A DNA stretch of 64,000 bases, taken from NCBI RefSeq assembly GCF_022376295.1, contig NZ_CP060140.1:4034356-4098355 (forward strand). Direction: 5' to 3'. Under the pieces are notes generated by a model. That model had not been told where the DNA came from. It saw only the letters and a program-made list of their open reading frames with translations, and did no database searches. Within the stretch, counting starts at the first letter, position 1. The number at the start of each line of letters is the position of its first letter. Of the stretch, positions 45,247-54,138 are shown piece after piece. The translations under genes and the position numbers were made by a program. The DNA comes from Nodularia sphaerocarpa UHCC 0038. Lineage in GTDB: Bacteria > Cyanobacteriota > Cyanobacteriia > Cyanobacteriales > Nostocaceae.

Positions 45247-45360
45247 GAGGTTGTTTGTCAAGTCGTAAAGTTTAGTGAATAACCCCTCTCCAAACCTCTC
45301 CCCCAGAGGGAGAGAGGCTTTGAAAATACAATATTTATTCCTGGTAAAATTGGGAAAAAA

Positions 45361-45735
45361 TTACTGTTTTGATTGACCTTTTTTAAAAGCTTTTTCAATT
45401 AAATCATCACTAACATTAGTTACAGCCTCAGTTCTAGAACCGCCAAGTTCCTTTGCCATTTCTACATAGTCTTCGGGGTTCCCTGTCGATTGCGCTTGTG
45501 TTTTTGTTTCTTTGACTTCAGGAACTTTTTGTTTGGGTGCGGTGGCGGCTGTAGCGGCGGCTGCACCTTCATTTGTCCGGTCGATTTCACTGACACTAAA
45601 TTCCTGTGCAGCTGCATAATCAGCTTCAAAATCAACCTTTGCTGCTTTTTCTTCACCACTAGCCATACTATCAACAGTTAATTGTGCATCATGGGTAGAA
45701 GCTTGATTTGCATCGGGTTTTACTTGATCAGCCAT
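45361..45735 (-). CDS. Hypothetical hydrophilic, low-complexity protein
   Basis: I do not recognise this 124-residue acidic protein, rich in Ala, Glu, Thr and Lys. It starts MADQVKPDANQASTHDAQLT and has an Ala-rich run (EGAAAATAATAP) and a more ordered C-terminal end (NPEDYVEMAKELGGSRTEAV). It has no cysteine, signal peptide or membrane segment and is probably largely disordered. It is divergent from the helical carotenoid protein gene with a 200-bp shared promoter region, which may hint at joint stress control. Confidence 0.6.
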   Translation of the reverse strand: MADQVKPDANQASTHDAQLTVDSMASGEEKAAKVDFEADYAAAQEFSVSEIDRTNEGAAAATAATAPKQKVPEVKETKTQAQSTGNPEDYVEMAKELGGSRTEAVTNVSDDLIEKAFKKGQSKQ

Positions 45736-45938
45736 AAATCAGACCTTGAGTAATTTTACAATTGCTGGGGCAATATTACCAAGACTATTGGCAATTTTCT
45801 TTCTGTCTGGAGAGAGACTTATACATCTATTAAAGGATAGATTGAAACTATTTAATATAACTCTAACTTTGGGAAGTAGATTCTGGATATGAAAGTTTGG
45901 TAATCCTTAATAGGATTTATAAATTATGGAGATCCATT

Positions 45939-46469
45939 GTGACTACAACTTCCAATAAAAATGTTTCCCAAGCCCTAAGCAATGAAACTATCAAAGTAGT
46001 TGAAGAATTTAATGCCTTAAATACTGATGCTAAATTAGCATGGTTTTATTTTGTTTATGAAAAAATGGGTAAATCCATTACTCCTGCGGCTCCAGATGCG
46101 GCTGAACCAGAACTTGCACCCCTGCTTTTAGGAGACTATTTCAAGTTGTCACCTGAGCAACAATTAACAATTATGCGGGATATTGTGGAGGGGAAAGACA
46201 CAGAATACTCCCGTGCTTATGGCGCGATTAAAGAAAATAACCAACTTTTAGTTTGGTATGCTTGGGCTGTGGCTATGGGAGATACTGTAGTGGGAATGCC
46301 GGATAATTACAAGCGTACTGATGCAATTAAAAATTTGGTTTCCCAAACTGAAAAATTAGATTTTGAAGGACAAATATCTGTGTTCCGTACAATCGCGGGT
46401 CAAATGGGCTACAGCGATGTTCAGCCCATTGAGACTCAAGCACAAACGGGGAAAACCTCTAGTTTTTGA
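45939..46469 (+). CDS. Helical carotenoid protein (OCP N-terminal-domain paralogue)
   Basis: The 176-residue all-helical protein matches the OCP N-terminal domain: AWFYFVYEKMGKSITPAAPD (Trp/Tyr of the carotenoid pocket), QQLTIMRDIVEGKDTEYSRA, WYAWAVAMGD and EGQISVFRTIAGQMG. HCPs bind keto-carotenoids and quench singlet oxygen or phycobilisome energy. Subtype not assigned. The start is GTG 45939 (MTTTSNKNVSQALS) with GGAG upstream; the upstream ATG at 45897 adds non-homologous residues. The TGA stop sits exactly at the right end of a TnpB element, so the last residues (about QAQTGKTSSF) may be altered. Confidence 0.92.
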   Translation: MTTTSNKNVSQALSNETIKVVEEFNALNTDAKLAWFYFVYEKMGKSITPAAPDAAEPELAPLLLGDYFKLSPEQQLTIMRDIVEGKDTEYSRAYGAIKENNQLLVWYAWAVAMGDTVVGMPDNYKRTDAIKNLVSQTEKLDFEGQISVFRTIAGQMGYSDVQPIETQAQTGKTSSF

Positions 46470-46650
46470 CACTCCCCGGCGTGAACGCACGGGGATTCTT
46501 GGATCTAAGACATAACTTGCTCATGCAAGTTTTCACCAACATGAGTAGAGGTTTCATCTCCCCAAGCGTTGCTTGCATCTAGTGCAAAGGTTCCGGTATG
46601 CCCTACCGTACCCAATCCTCGACTAAGGATAATTCTGGCTGCGTTTTCAT
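46470..46650 (-). ncRNA. Predicted omega/reRNA guide scaffold of TnpB
   Basis: By analogy with known TnpB elements, a guide RNA overlaps the tnpB 3' end and runs through the right-end hairpin, with the guide taken from flanking DNA. Only the terminal hairpin is directly visible. The 5' border is a guess. Confidence 0.35.
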
Positions 46651-47695
46651 CTCTATCCATGACACAACCACATTTACAAACATGGGTTCGATTGGATAGC
46701 ATTTTCTTGACAATTTCACCACAGCTAGAGCATTCCTGGCTACTGTATTGCGGATGAACCGCCACAGTGACCCGTTTAAATACTTTACCAAAGTATTCAA
46801 CCCAAACACGGAACTGATACCAAGATGCGTCATTAATAGACTTAGCAAGACAATGATTTTTCACCAGATTTTTAATCCTCAAATCTTCATAGGCTATCAA
46901 GTCGTTAGACTGAACTACGCACCTTGCTAATTTCACAGCATGGTCTTTACGTTGCCTACTTATTTTGAGGTGGCGTTTTCCTAAAACAAGTCTTGCCTTG
47001 CCTCTGTTGTTTGAACCTTTTACCTTTCTGGAAACTCGACGTTGTGAGCGCTTGATAACTTTTTCACCAACACGGAGAAACTTGGGGTTTTCAACCATTG
47101 TGCCATCAGAATCAGTGTAGTATTCTTTGATCCCAACGTCTAACCCAATTGTATTACCCGTAGGTTCTATGTTCTCAGAACGGTTTACATTAATGCAAAA
47201 CTGAACATACACACCATCTGCACGTTTGACCAATCTTACCCGTTTAATCTGGTTGATTTGGTATTCGTGCAAATCACGAGTACCTTTGAGTTTTAACCGC
47301 CCAATGCCTTTCTTGTCGGTGAAAGTTATTGATTTACGGTCATCGGCAATCCGCCATCCTGATGTTTTGTACTCAACCGAGCGGCACTCCTTCTGGAAGT
47401 GAGGATATCCCTTTGAACCTGGAATACCCGAATTGCAGTTGTCATAAAACCGAGAGATAGAAGACCAAGCTCTTTCGGCAGAAGCTTGACGAGCCATTGA
47501 GTTAAGTTCATTTGCAAAGGGAAAGTTAGCTGCAAGTGCAGCACAATATTTTTGCAAGTCGTTTTTACCCGTGCCTTTAACATCCATCCATAGCCGAATA
47601 CAGCTATTCCGAATGAACTTAGCAGTACGAATTGCTTCATCTACTGCAACGAATTGCGCTGGTTTTCCATAAGCCTTAAACTCAAAGACAAGCAT
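46505..47695 (-). CDS. tnpB: TnpB RNA-guided nuclease
   Basis: The 396-residue protein has the RuvC catalytic triad in place: Asp in IGLDVGIKEYYTD, Glu in DLIAYEDLRIKN and Asp in CVMDRDENAARII. Between them is the zinc ribbon CSSCGE...CKCGC. TnpB uses a guide RNA to cut DNA and helps the element persist at its site. The frame is intact, so the protein may be active. It starts with ATG 47695 behind AGGAGGT, an unusually good ribosome binding site for this genome. Confidence 0.93.
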   Translation of the reverse strand: MLVFEFKAYGKPAQFVAVDEAIRTAKFIRNSCIRLWMDVKGTGKNDLQKYCAALAANFPFANELNSMARQASAERAWSSISRFYDNCNSGIPGSKGYPHFQKECRSVEYKTSGWRIADDRKSITFTDKKGIGRLKLKGTRDLHEYQINQIKRVRLVKRADGVYVQFCINVNRSENIEPTGNTIGLDVGIKEYYTDSDGTMVENPKFLRVGEKVIKRSQRRVSRKVKGSNNRGKARLVLGKRHLKISRQRKDHAVKLARCVVQSNDLIAYEDLRIKNLVKNHCLAKSINDASWYQFRVWVEYFGKVFKRVTVAVHPQYSSQECSSCGEIVKKMLSNRTHVCKCGCVMDRDENAARIILSRGLGTVGHTGTFALDASNAWGDETSTHVGENLHEQVMS

Positions 47696-47754
47696 CTTTA
47701 TACCTCCTGTCTTATACTACCACACTTGGTATAAGATTAATTAAAATACAATAA

Positions 47755-48010
47755 AAAGCCGTCCTAGAAGGACGGGGCTTTAAACCCATTTCTTCGGTAA
47801 TCAGGGTTTGTAGAGGCGCGATGAGATATGGAACCTCACCCCCAACCCCTCTCCTTATTAAGGAGAGGGGAGATTTTGATTAATGTTCAAGGCGGGGTAA
47901 GATATTTTGCACCTGGCGACTCGAAGTCGCGGAACCATCCAACCAAAACCCGCCTACGCGGGTTTGAAATCTTTGATTTTTTTAGTCCGCGCAGGTGGAC
48001 TTAGGATGTT
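47755..48010. repeat. Element left end, CCTCACCC repeat and hairpin block
   Basis: After the TnpB left end there is an ACCTCACCCCCAACCCC repeat with an AGGAGAGGGG hairpin (47833-47902), matching 63111-63183. Then a block at 47912-48006 (GGCGACTCGAAGTCGC, CCCGCCTACGCGGG, AGTCCGCGCAGGTGGACT) resembles the interior of the MITE at 6729-6821. Confidence 0.7.
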
Positions 48011-48026
48011 ATTTAATTCATATTTC

Positions 48027-48791
48027 TTAGGACATGGTGACTTGAGTTAAATCTTTTGGTGTTAAGTTGCTGTGGATGACTGCGCCATCACGAAACCATA
48101 CAATGCGTTGGGTTTGACGCGCAACTTCTGATTCATGAGTTACCATGACAACGGTGATTCCACTGTTATTTAATTCGGTGAAAATATCTAATACTTCCTG
48201 GGTTGTCTGGGAGTCAAGTGCGCCTGTGGGTTCATCAGCGAGGAGAACAACGGGACGATTTACTATAGCACGTGCGATCGCCACCCGTTGTTGCTGTCCC
48301 CCAGATAATTGAGTGGGTTTGTTATTGAGGCGCTTTTCTAAGCCGACTTTTGTTAATGCTTCGGTGGCGCGATCGCGTCTTTCGCTAGGATTGACACTGG
48401 CATAAACCATTGGTAACATAACATTTTCTAAGGCTGTCAGTTGGGGTAATAAGTGGAATTGTTGGAAGACAAACCCCAGTTTTTTATTGCGGATTTTTGC
48501 TAAATCTGCATCATTCATTTGGGCGACATCAAGGTTATCTAAATAATAATGTCCGGTGCTAGGGCGATCTAAACAGCCGATAATATTCATGGCTGTGGAT
48601 TTACCAGAACCAGAAGGTCCCATAATTGAACAATATTCTCCCTCATTGATCGTCAAATTCACATCATTAAGGGCTTTGACTTCGGTTTCACCACTTCCAT
48701 AGATTTTAAAGATATTCTCTAAGCGAATAATTGCCGATTTCGGTGCAGGATTAGGAACGAGAGCATCGGTAAGTGTGATCGTGTTTGTCAT
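48027..48791 (-). CDS. MacB/LolD-type ABC ATPase
   Basis: The 254-residue ATPase has Walker A MGPSGSGKST, Q-loop VFQQFHLLPQLTA, signature QLSGGQQQRVAIARA, Walker B LLADEPTGALDS and H-loop VTHESE. This is the MacB/LolD/SalX class, which drives mechanotransmission through a MacB-fold permease. The permease, membrane-fusion and outer-membrane genes lie upstream on the same strand, but an unrelated small gene and repeats separate ATPase from permease. It probably energises that efflux set. Confidence 0.92.
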   Translation of the reverse strand: MTNTITLTDALVPNPAPKSAIIRLENIFKIYGSGETEVKALNDVNLTINEGEYCSIMGPSGSGKSTAMNIIGCLDRPSTGHYYLDNLDVAQMNDADLAKIRNKKLGFVFQQFHLLPQLTALENVMLPMVYASVNPSERRDRATEALTKVGLEKRLNNKPTQLSGGQQQRVAIARAIVNRPVVLLADEPTGALDSQTTQEVLDIFTELNNSGITVVMVTHESEVARQTQRIVWFRDGAVIHSNLTPKDLTQVTMS

Positions 48792-49061
48792 AAGAACTTA
48801 GTTATTGGTTGTGAGAGGCGGGATGAATCGCTTCTGTACAAGAGTTTATTTAGTTATTATAAAAAAACTCGGTAAGTGTAAAACAAGCGTGTCTTTATAT
48901 CTGAGGTGACATTCGTTCACTCGGCTCAGTTGACTCTAGTTAGTAGCGTTCAATGGCAAAAGGAACGAAACCCAACACCAATAATTGCTGGTTTTGTTGG
49001 GTTTCGCAAAGCGTCTACCCCTACTACGAATATTTTCTTTCTTCAGAGTCCTAAAAGAGCA

Positions 49062-49478
49062 TTAGTTACATTTTGTAAGCATTTCGGCATAATAGCGCCT
49101 AAGGTCGTCTTTTGACACAGATTTTCCGCTATCTCTGATAGATAAATCTTTCGCCACTTTGTCATAACACCCCTCGCCTTCATTTCTGTTGGATTCAGCG
49201 AATCCGCCATAAATTATCAAACTAAAGAACGGAAGGACAATAAACAAAAACAGCCAAACATCTTTGTTAATTTGACCAAGCTTTTCCCTTAAAGATAGAG
49301 GTTGGCTGGTTGCAGGTTTGTCAGGTGTTGCAAACTCTTTTGTTGTCGCATACACTCGCTCTACTGGTGTTTTATTAGTTAATGAGTCGGCACTTTTGGG
49401 AACATGGTCCACTTTGTTTACTTTTGGATTAAAAGGTGGGGGTGGGGGTGGTATCGGTTTTTGTGGTGGATTATTCAT
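49062..49478 (-). CDS. Hypothetical single-span membrane protein
   Basis: I do not recognise this protein of about 138 residues. It has a Pro-rich start (MNNPPQKPIPPPPPPFNPK), a charged stretch, one membrane helix (VWLFLFIVLPFFSLIIYGGF) and a short C-terminal domain with two cysteines (NEGEGCYDKV and MLTKCN). ATG 49478 is preferred; the longer frame from 49556 adds hydrophobic residues of unclear value. It sits between ATPase and permease genes of the efflux set and looks like an insertion there. Confidence 0.55.
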   Translation of the reverse strand: MNNPPQKPIPPPPPPFNPKVNKVDHVPKSADSLTNKTPVERVYATTKEFATPDKPATSQPLSLREKLGQINKDVWLFLFIVLPFFSLIIYGGFAESNRNEGEGCYDKVAKDLSIRDSGKSVSKDDLRRYYAEMLTKCN

Positions 49479-49629
49479 GGTTGGCAAAAAAAACTGTACA
49501 CTTATTATTCCCATGCCAAAGCGACAAATCACAAGGGGTAACGGTGAAATTAGCATCCGTTAAAGAGTAAAATAGACAACTTTGCTCATTAATATATAGA
49601 TACAGTCATTTAGATTTGACAAACATCCT

Positions 49630-50847
49630 CTAAGCACTTCTGAGCGCAACAATTGGATCAAGTTGAGCAGCACGACGGGCGGGAACGACACCAAAAAATA
49701 AACCAATTCCGCCAGAGACACCAACTGCTGTGGCGATCGCAATGGGAGAAATTGCAGCTTCTAAGGGAGTTACTACTGCTACCAGAATAATACCACTTAC
49801 ACCAACCACAGTCCCAACTAAACCACCGATGACGGAAACTATCACGGCTTCAATGATGAATTGAAGCAAAATATCTTGTTCGGTTGCGCCAATTGCTTTC
49901 CGCAGTCCGATTTCTTGGGTGCGTTCGGTGACAGAAACTAGCATAATATTCATAATACCAATACCACCGACAAATAATGATATGCCGGCGATCGCAGCCA
50001 GCATAATAGTTAATGCACCTGAAATTTGACCGACGGTTTGCAAAGCATCCTTTTGAGTATTGATCGTAAAATCATCTTCTCCAGTAATTTTGTGCCGCAA
50101 ACGCAGCAAATTAGTAATTTGAAACTTGGCTGCATCCACACTCTCGGCATTTTTAGCTGAGACGACAATATAAGTTAATTCTAATCCATAGGGAGAAGTT
50201 CGCCCCACAATTCTGTTAGCCATTGTGATTAGTGGAATTAAAGCGGCTTCATCGTAATTAACGCCTAAATTTGAGCCTTTGCTTTCTAGTACACCAATTA
50301 CTTGAAAACTGGCATTTTTAATCCGCAACTGCTCACCGACTGGGTTACTATTACCAAATAGTCTTTCTGCTAAGTCTGCGCCTAATACGACAACTTGGTT
50401 ATTCCGCCTCATATCTACATCAGTGAAAAATCTCCCTGTAGCAGTTTCAAAGTCACGCACCGTCAAGAATGCGGGAGTTGTGCCAATGATATTCACATTA
50501 CTGTTTTGATTACCAAATGTCACGACCTGCCGACTATTCAATTCTCCTGTAACTGCTGCTACAGTTGGGACTTGATTGGCGATCGCCTGAGCATCTTCAA
50601 ATACTAAAGTTTTCGGCACATCTCTAGAAATGCGCTGAGTAGCTCGATTACCTGGAATCACAAATAACACATTCGGACCCAAAGATTCCAGTTGTTTAGC
50701 AACAAATCTTTGTCCACCTTCGCCAATCCCAATCATAGCAATTACCGAAGCATTCCCAATGACAATTCCCAACATAGTCAAGGCGCTACGTAACTTATTA
50801 GACAGCAGGGTTTTACCCGCCATTTGCATACTTTCTAGGAAATTCAT
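49630..50847 (-). CDS. MacB-type ABC permease
   Basis: The 405-residue protein has one N-terminal helix (LTMLGIVIGNASVIAMIGIG) with SALTMLGI, a large periplasmic MacB core, and three C-terminal helices with the conserved VGGIGIMNIMLVSVTERTQE and GLRKAIGAT. These are diagnostic of MacB/FtsX-like permeases without fused ATPase. It likely pairs with the ATPase at 48027. The stop codon falls in a piece of IS5-type terminal repeat (ACAAACATCCTC). Confidence 0.93.
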   Translation of the reverse strand: MNFLESMQMAGKTLLSNKLRSALTMLGIVIGNASVIAMIGIGEGGQRFVAKQLESLGPNVLFVIPGNRATQRISRDVPKTLVFEDAQAIANQVPTVAAVTGELNSRQVVTFGNQNSNVNIIGTTPAFLTVRDFETATGRFFTDVDMRRNNQVVVLGADLAERLFGNSNPVGEQLRIKNASFQVIGVLESKGSNLGVNYDEAALIPLITMANRIVGRTSPYGLELTYIVVSAKNAESVDAAKFQITNLLRLRHKITGEDDFTINTQKDALQTVGQISGALTIMLAAIAGISLFVGGIGIMNIMLVSVTERTQEIGLRKAIGATEQDILLQFIIEAVIVSVIGGLVGTVVGVSGIILVAVVTPLEAAISPIAIATAVGVSGGIGLFFGVVPARRAAQLDPIVALRSA

Positions 50848-50882
50848 ATTAATTTGTAATTAAGAGATACGCCAAAATTTTC

Positions 50883-50973
50883 AGGACTTACGCAAAAACT
50901 CTCTCCTACCCTTATTCCTCTGTGTCCTCTGTGTCTCTGTGGTTCGTTATTCCCTAATTTGTGCGTAAGTCCT
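50883..50973. mobile_element. 91-bp MITE-like element with AGGACTTACGCA termini
   Basis: Perfect 12-bp inverted ends AGGACTTACGCA / TGCGTAAGTCCT flank a CCTCTGTGTCTCTGTGG-type repeat. It lies between the permease and membrane-fusion genes of the efflux operon. No clear target duplication was seen. Confidence 0.6.
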
Positions 50974-50976
50974 ATT

Positions 50977-52446
50977 TTATTGATTATTCTGCTCTTTAGC
51001 TTTTTTGGTTATGTAGTCTTTTGGTGGATTGATAAACACGAGATCGCCTTCTTCCACACCCTGTAAAATCTGAGTTTTGTCTTCAATTTGCGCCCCAATC
51101 GTAACTTCTTGAAACAGGGGTTGATTTTTTTCATCTGTCACAAGTACACCAGTTTTACCCTGTTCAGTGACAATTGCTACCGTAGGCAACACCAAAGCAT
51201 TACTGAGGCGATCGCCCAAAAAAGTCAAATCCACATTTAAACCAGAACGCAGTTCTTCTGTACCCGTCTCCAAAGCTACCCGCACCTGAAAAGATGTCAC
51301 ACCTTGTTCCACAACAGCTTCAGGAGCAATCAAACGCACATTACCTTTAAATACTTGATCAGGATAAGCATCAGCCACAATTTCCACCTGTTGTCCCTGT
51401 TGAATTCTGCCAATATCCACCTCTGGGACTTGCGCTAGTACCTCTAAACCCCGTGCAACTGCCACAATGGAACTAGAAGTTGCCGATGCACTAGTAGAAG
51501 CCGAAGTTGTGGGAGTTACAAAAGCGCCGACATTGGCGTATTTCTGCGTAACAATTCCGGATAAAGGCGCACGAATCACAGTATCTTGTAACCTAACTTC
51601 AGCCGCCTGAATTTGAGCTTCCGCCCCTTTGACTGCTGCTTGACGTTGAGCAATTTCCTCCGGACGACTACCATTTTCCAATAATACCAATGCGGCGCGC
51701 GCCTCAGTTACAGCAGCTTCCCTAACTGTAATTTCTTCATTGCGACTACCAACTTCTAACAGTGACAGTCGTTTTTGTGCTTCATCTAAACTTGCTTTTG
51801 CTCTTTGATCTTCACTAATAAACTGTTCTAATTGGTCTTGAGAAGTTGCTCCTTGCTGAGTTAATTGTCGATATCTGTTTACCCGTGATTGGGTAAGAGT
51901 TACCTGAGCTTGGGCTGAATTTACCTGAGCTTGGGCTTGGGCAATTTCCTGATCACGATTCCCCGCACGGGCTTGATTTAACTGCGCCTGAGCTTGGGCT
52001 AAACGCGCCTTGGCTTGCTCTATTTCTTGCGGACGACTCCCCGCACGAGCTTGGTCTAACTGTGCCTGTGCTTGGGCTAAGTTGGCGCGGTTCTGGAGGA
52101 TTTGCGCCCGGATTTCGCCCACATCCATCCGTGCTAGAATTTGCCCTTGTGAAACGCGATCGCCTTGTTCCACATATAACTCTGCCACCACACCGGGGTT
52201 TTTGGGACTAATATTCACACTTTGAACCGGCACAACTTTACCACTAGCAGTAATTCGTAAAGTCACATTTTGTGCTTCAACAGGAACAGTTAATTGGGTA
52301 ATATTTTGTTCACGATTTCTCTGATTTACTAAATTAGAGGTAATAGTTGTACCAACAGCTAAAGAACCAGCGACTATTAACCCAATTCCCCAGCGTAGTG
52401 GATATTTAACTTTACCAATCAGGGGAAATTCTATGTACCTAACCAT
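50977..52446 (-). CDS. HlyD/MacA-type membrane-fusion protein
   Basis: The 489-residue protein has an N-terminal anchor (YPLRWGIGLIVAGSLAVGTT), a biotinyl-lipoyl part (VVPVQSVNISPKNPGVVAEL), a very long coiled-coil hairpin (about 100-290), the returning lipoyl half (IRAPLSGIVTQKYANVGAFV) and a beta-barrel domain. The hairpin is built from repeats marked by GSRPQEI, GNRDQEI, GSRNEEI and GSRPEEI. It links the inner-membrane permease to the TolC-like channel. Alanine-glutamine-rich coils are typical of the family. Confidence 0.94.
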   Translation of the reverse strand: MVRYIEFPLIGKVKYPLRWGIGLIVAGSLAVGTTITSNLVNQRNREQNITQLTVPVEAQNVTLRITASGKVVPVQSVNISPKNPGVVAELYVEQGDRVSQGQILARMDVGEIRAQILQNRANLAQAQAQLDQARAGSRPQEIEQAKARLAQAQAQLNQARAGNRDQEIAQAQAQVNSAQAQVTLTQSRVNRYRQLTQQGATSQDQLEQFISEDQRAKASLDEAQKRLSLLEVGSRNEEITVREAAVTEARAALVLLENGSRPEEIAQRQAAVKGAEAQIQAAEVRLQDTVIRAPLSGIVTQKYANVGAFVTPTTSASTSASATSSSIVAVARGLEVLAQVPEVDIGRIQQGQQVEIVADAYPDQVFKGNVRLIAPEAVVEQGVTSFQVRVALETGTEELRSGLNVDLTFLGDRLSNALVLPTVAIVTEQGKTGVLVTDEKNQPLFQEVTIGAQIEDKTQILQGVEEGDLVFINPPKDYITKKAKEQNNQ

Positions 52447-52464
52447 AAATAGTAGCCTAGAAAT

Positions 52465-52500
52465 TTATCAGTTATCAGTTATCAGTTATCAGTTACCAGT
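52465..52500. repeat. CAGTTAT heptamer array
   Basis: About four to five tandem heptamers upstream of the membrane-fusion gene. Confidence 0.85.
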
Positions 52501-52722
52501 CAAGATATATAATTGGCTCTAAGTCCCCTAATACAAAAAGTGATCATTGTTAACTGTTAACTGTTCACTGATTTAAAGGACGTGTGGACTAAACACTAAA
52601 GATTTATCCATAGACTAAACAACGAAGCTGAAATTCAGGTTTATAGTTGCTTAATCTTTCTTTATCTTAGCTTTTAGTCCTTGTTTACGCCTTCACCTGA
52701 TAGACTAATTTTGCCAGTGTGA

Positions 52723-54138
52723 TTATCTGCTGCTTCTGAATGTCACAGTCCTTTGTAAATTAGCCAAAGCGCGATTGTAATTTAAAATCGCTGTGACTCG
52801 ATTACCTTCAGCTCTTGTCAAATCGTTTTCGGCAAAAATGACATCTGTTTGAGTACCTACGCCGGCTTCAAAGCGCAATCTTGCTAAACTCAGAGCTTCT
52901 CTGGCTTGATTTAAAGCCACAGTAGAAGTTTGGATATTATCTAAATTAGACTGCAATTGAGCATAGAATTGTTCCACATTAAAGCGAATTTGGTCACGCT
53001 GACTAGCAAATTGACTTTCGGCGATCGCAATATTAACTTTAGACTGAGCTGCTCTGGCTTTAGCAGCTCCCCCATCGAATAAAGTTAAACCAGCTCTAAG
53101 TCCCACCGAATAACCATCAGTCAGGCTTTGCCCATCATCAAATCGATCTAAGATATTGTAATTGCCATTCAAACTCACTTGCGGCCCTAGCTGTGAAAGA
53201 GCTTGTCGTCGCTGTTGCTCAGAAATATTCCGTTGTGCCAAAAACTGTGGCAATTCTGGGCGGTTTTGAAAGGCTTGCACAATAGATTCTTCCACAGATG
53301 GCTGCCAAAGTCCCGCCACTTCTACAGCATCTGCGGCACTAATAGCGGCTGACTGTGCCAAATTTAACAGAGTAGCAAACCGACGACGGGCAATTTCCTG
53401 TTGTGAAACAGAATTAGTCAGTCCTTGTTGAGCATTAGCCAAATTTACCTGAGACTGTAGCACATCGAACCGCGTACCGACTCCAGCCCGTTCTCTAGCT
53501 TGAGCATCCCGCAAACTAGCCTGAGCATTTTCCACAGCAGACTGATTAATTCTGACTTGTTCATCTGCTCCTTGCAAATCGTAATATTGAGTAGTCACAT
53601 TCAGTCGGATTTCTAAAGACTGATTTTCTACATCTAATTCATCTATCCGTAGCCGTTCCTCAGCAGCGCGGACGCTAGCTTGACGATTACCAGAGGTATA
53701 GAGATCATAATTTATTTGTGCTTGGCCATTAACAGAAGTACTCGATTGAGAGCCACTACCAGTAAAACCCTCACCACTGTTAGTCAAGTTAGTATTGACA
53801 TTAACATTAGGAGAAAAAACAGCTTGAGACTCTTGTAATGCAGCCCTACTACGTTCAAGCTCTAATATGGCTACCTGTAAATCTCGATTATTGCGTTTTG
53901 CTAGTTCCAAAGCCTCAGCCAAAGTTATCGGCTGAGTGCGCTGAATTTTAACTTCTTCTGGCTGTGTGGGAAACTGGAGAGGATTGGGATTAGGGTTAAG
54001 AAAATCGGGAACTTGCACAGCACTAGGCGGTGTTTGGGGAGAAGTTTGGGCAGATACACTTGTGGCGAAACTGGGAATAAGAAGAGCCATTGCCACGGCA
54101 ACCGAGGTAGAATGGAGACAGAATAAGATAAAACTCAT
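52723..54138 (-). CDS. TolC-family outer-membrane efflux protein
   Basis: The 471-residue protein has a signal peptide (to about ATSVSAQT), a Pro-rich linker and two OEP repeats: ITLAEALELAKRNNRDLQVA and the C-terminal ALSLARLRFEAGVGTQTDVI. The matching RERAGVGTRFDVLQSQ lies in the first repeat. It forms the trimeric channel that completes the tripartite efflux system with the adjacent fusion protein, permease and ATPase. It is the first gene of the minus-strand cluster. Confidence 0.94.
   Translation of the reverse strand: MSFILFCLHSTSVAVAMALLIPSFATSVSAQTSPQTPPSAVQVPDFLNPNPNPLQFPTQPEEVKIQRTQPITLAEALELAKRNNRDLQVAILELERSRAALQESQAVFSPNVNVNTNLTNSGEGFTGSGSQSSTSVNGQAQINYDLYTSGNRQASVRAAEERLRIDELDVENQSLEIRLNVTTQYYDLQGADEQVRINQSAVENAQASLRDAQARERAGVGTRFDVLQSQVNLANAQQGLTNSVSQQEIARRRFATLLNLAQSAAISAADAVEVAGLWQPSVEESIVQAFQNRPELPQFLAQRNISEQQRRQALSQLGPQVSLNGNYNILDRFDDGQSLTDGYSVGLRAGLTLFDGGAAKARAAQSKVNIAIAESQFASQRDQIRFNVEQFYAQLQSNLDNIQTSTVALNQAREALSLARLRFEAGVGTQTDVIFAENDLTRAEGNRVTAILNYNRALANLQRTVTFRSSR

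Larger units (their letters stand above)
46466..47790 (-). mobile_element. IS605-group TnpB-only insertion element
   Basis: On the minus strand the left end lies near 47790 (TTTAAAGCCCCGTCC with a CCGTCC/GGACGG hairpin at 47755-47775). The right end lies near 46466 (CCCCGTGCGTTCACGCCGGGG hairpin at about 46473-46492, then AGTGTCAA). Between them is one intact tnpB and no tnpA. Such elements are moved in trans by a Y1 transposase. Confidence 0.75.
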
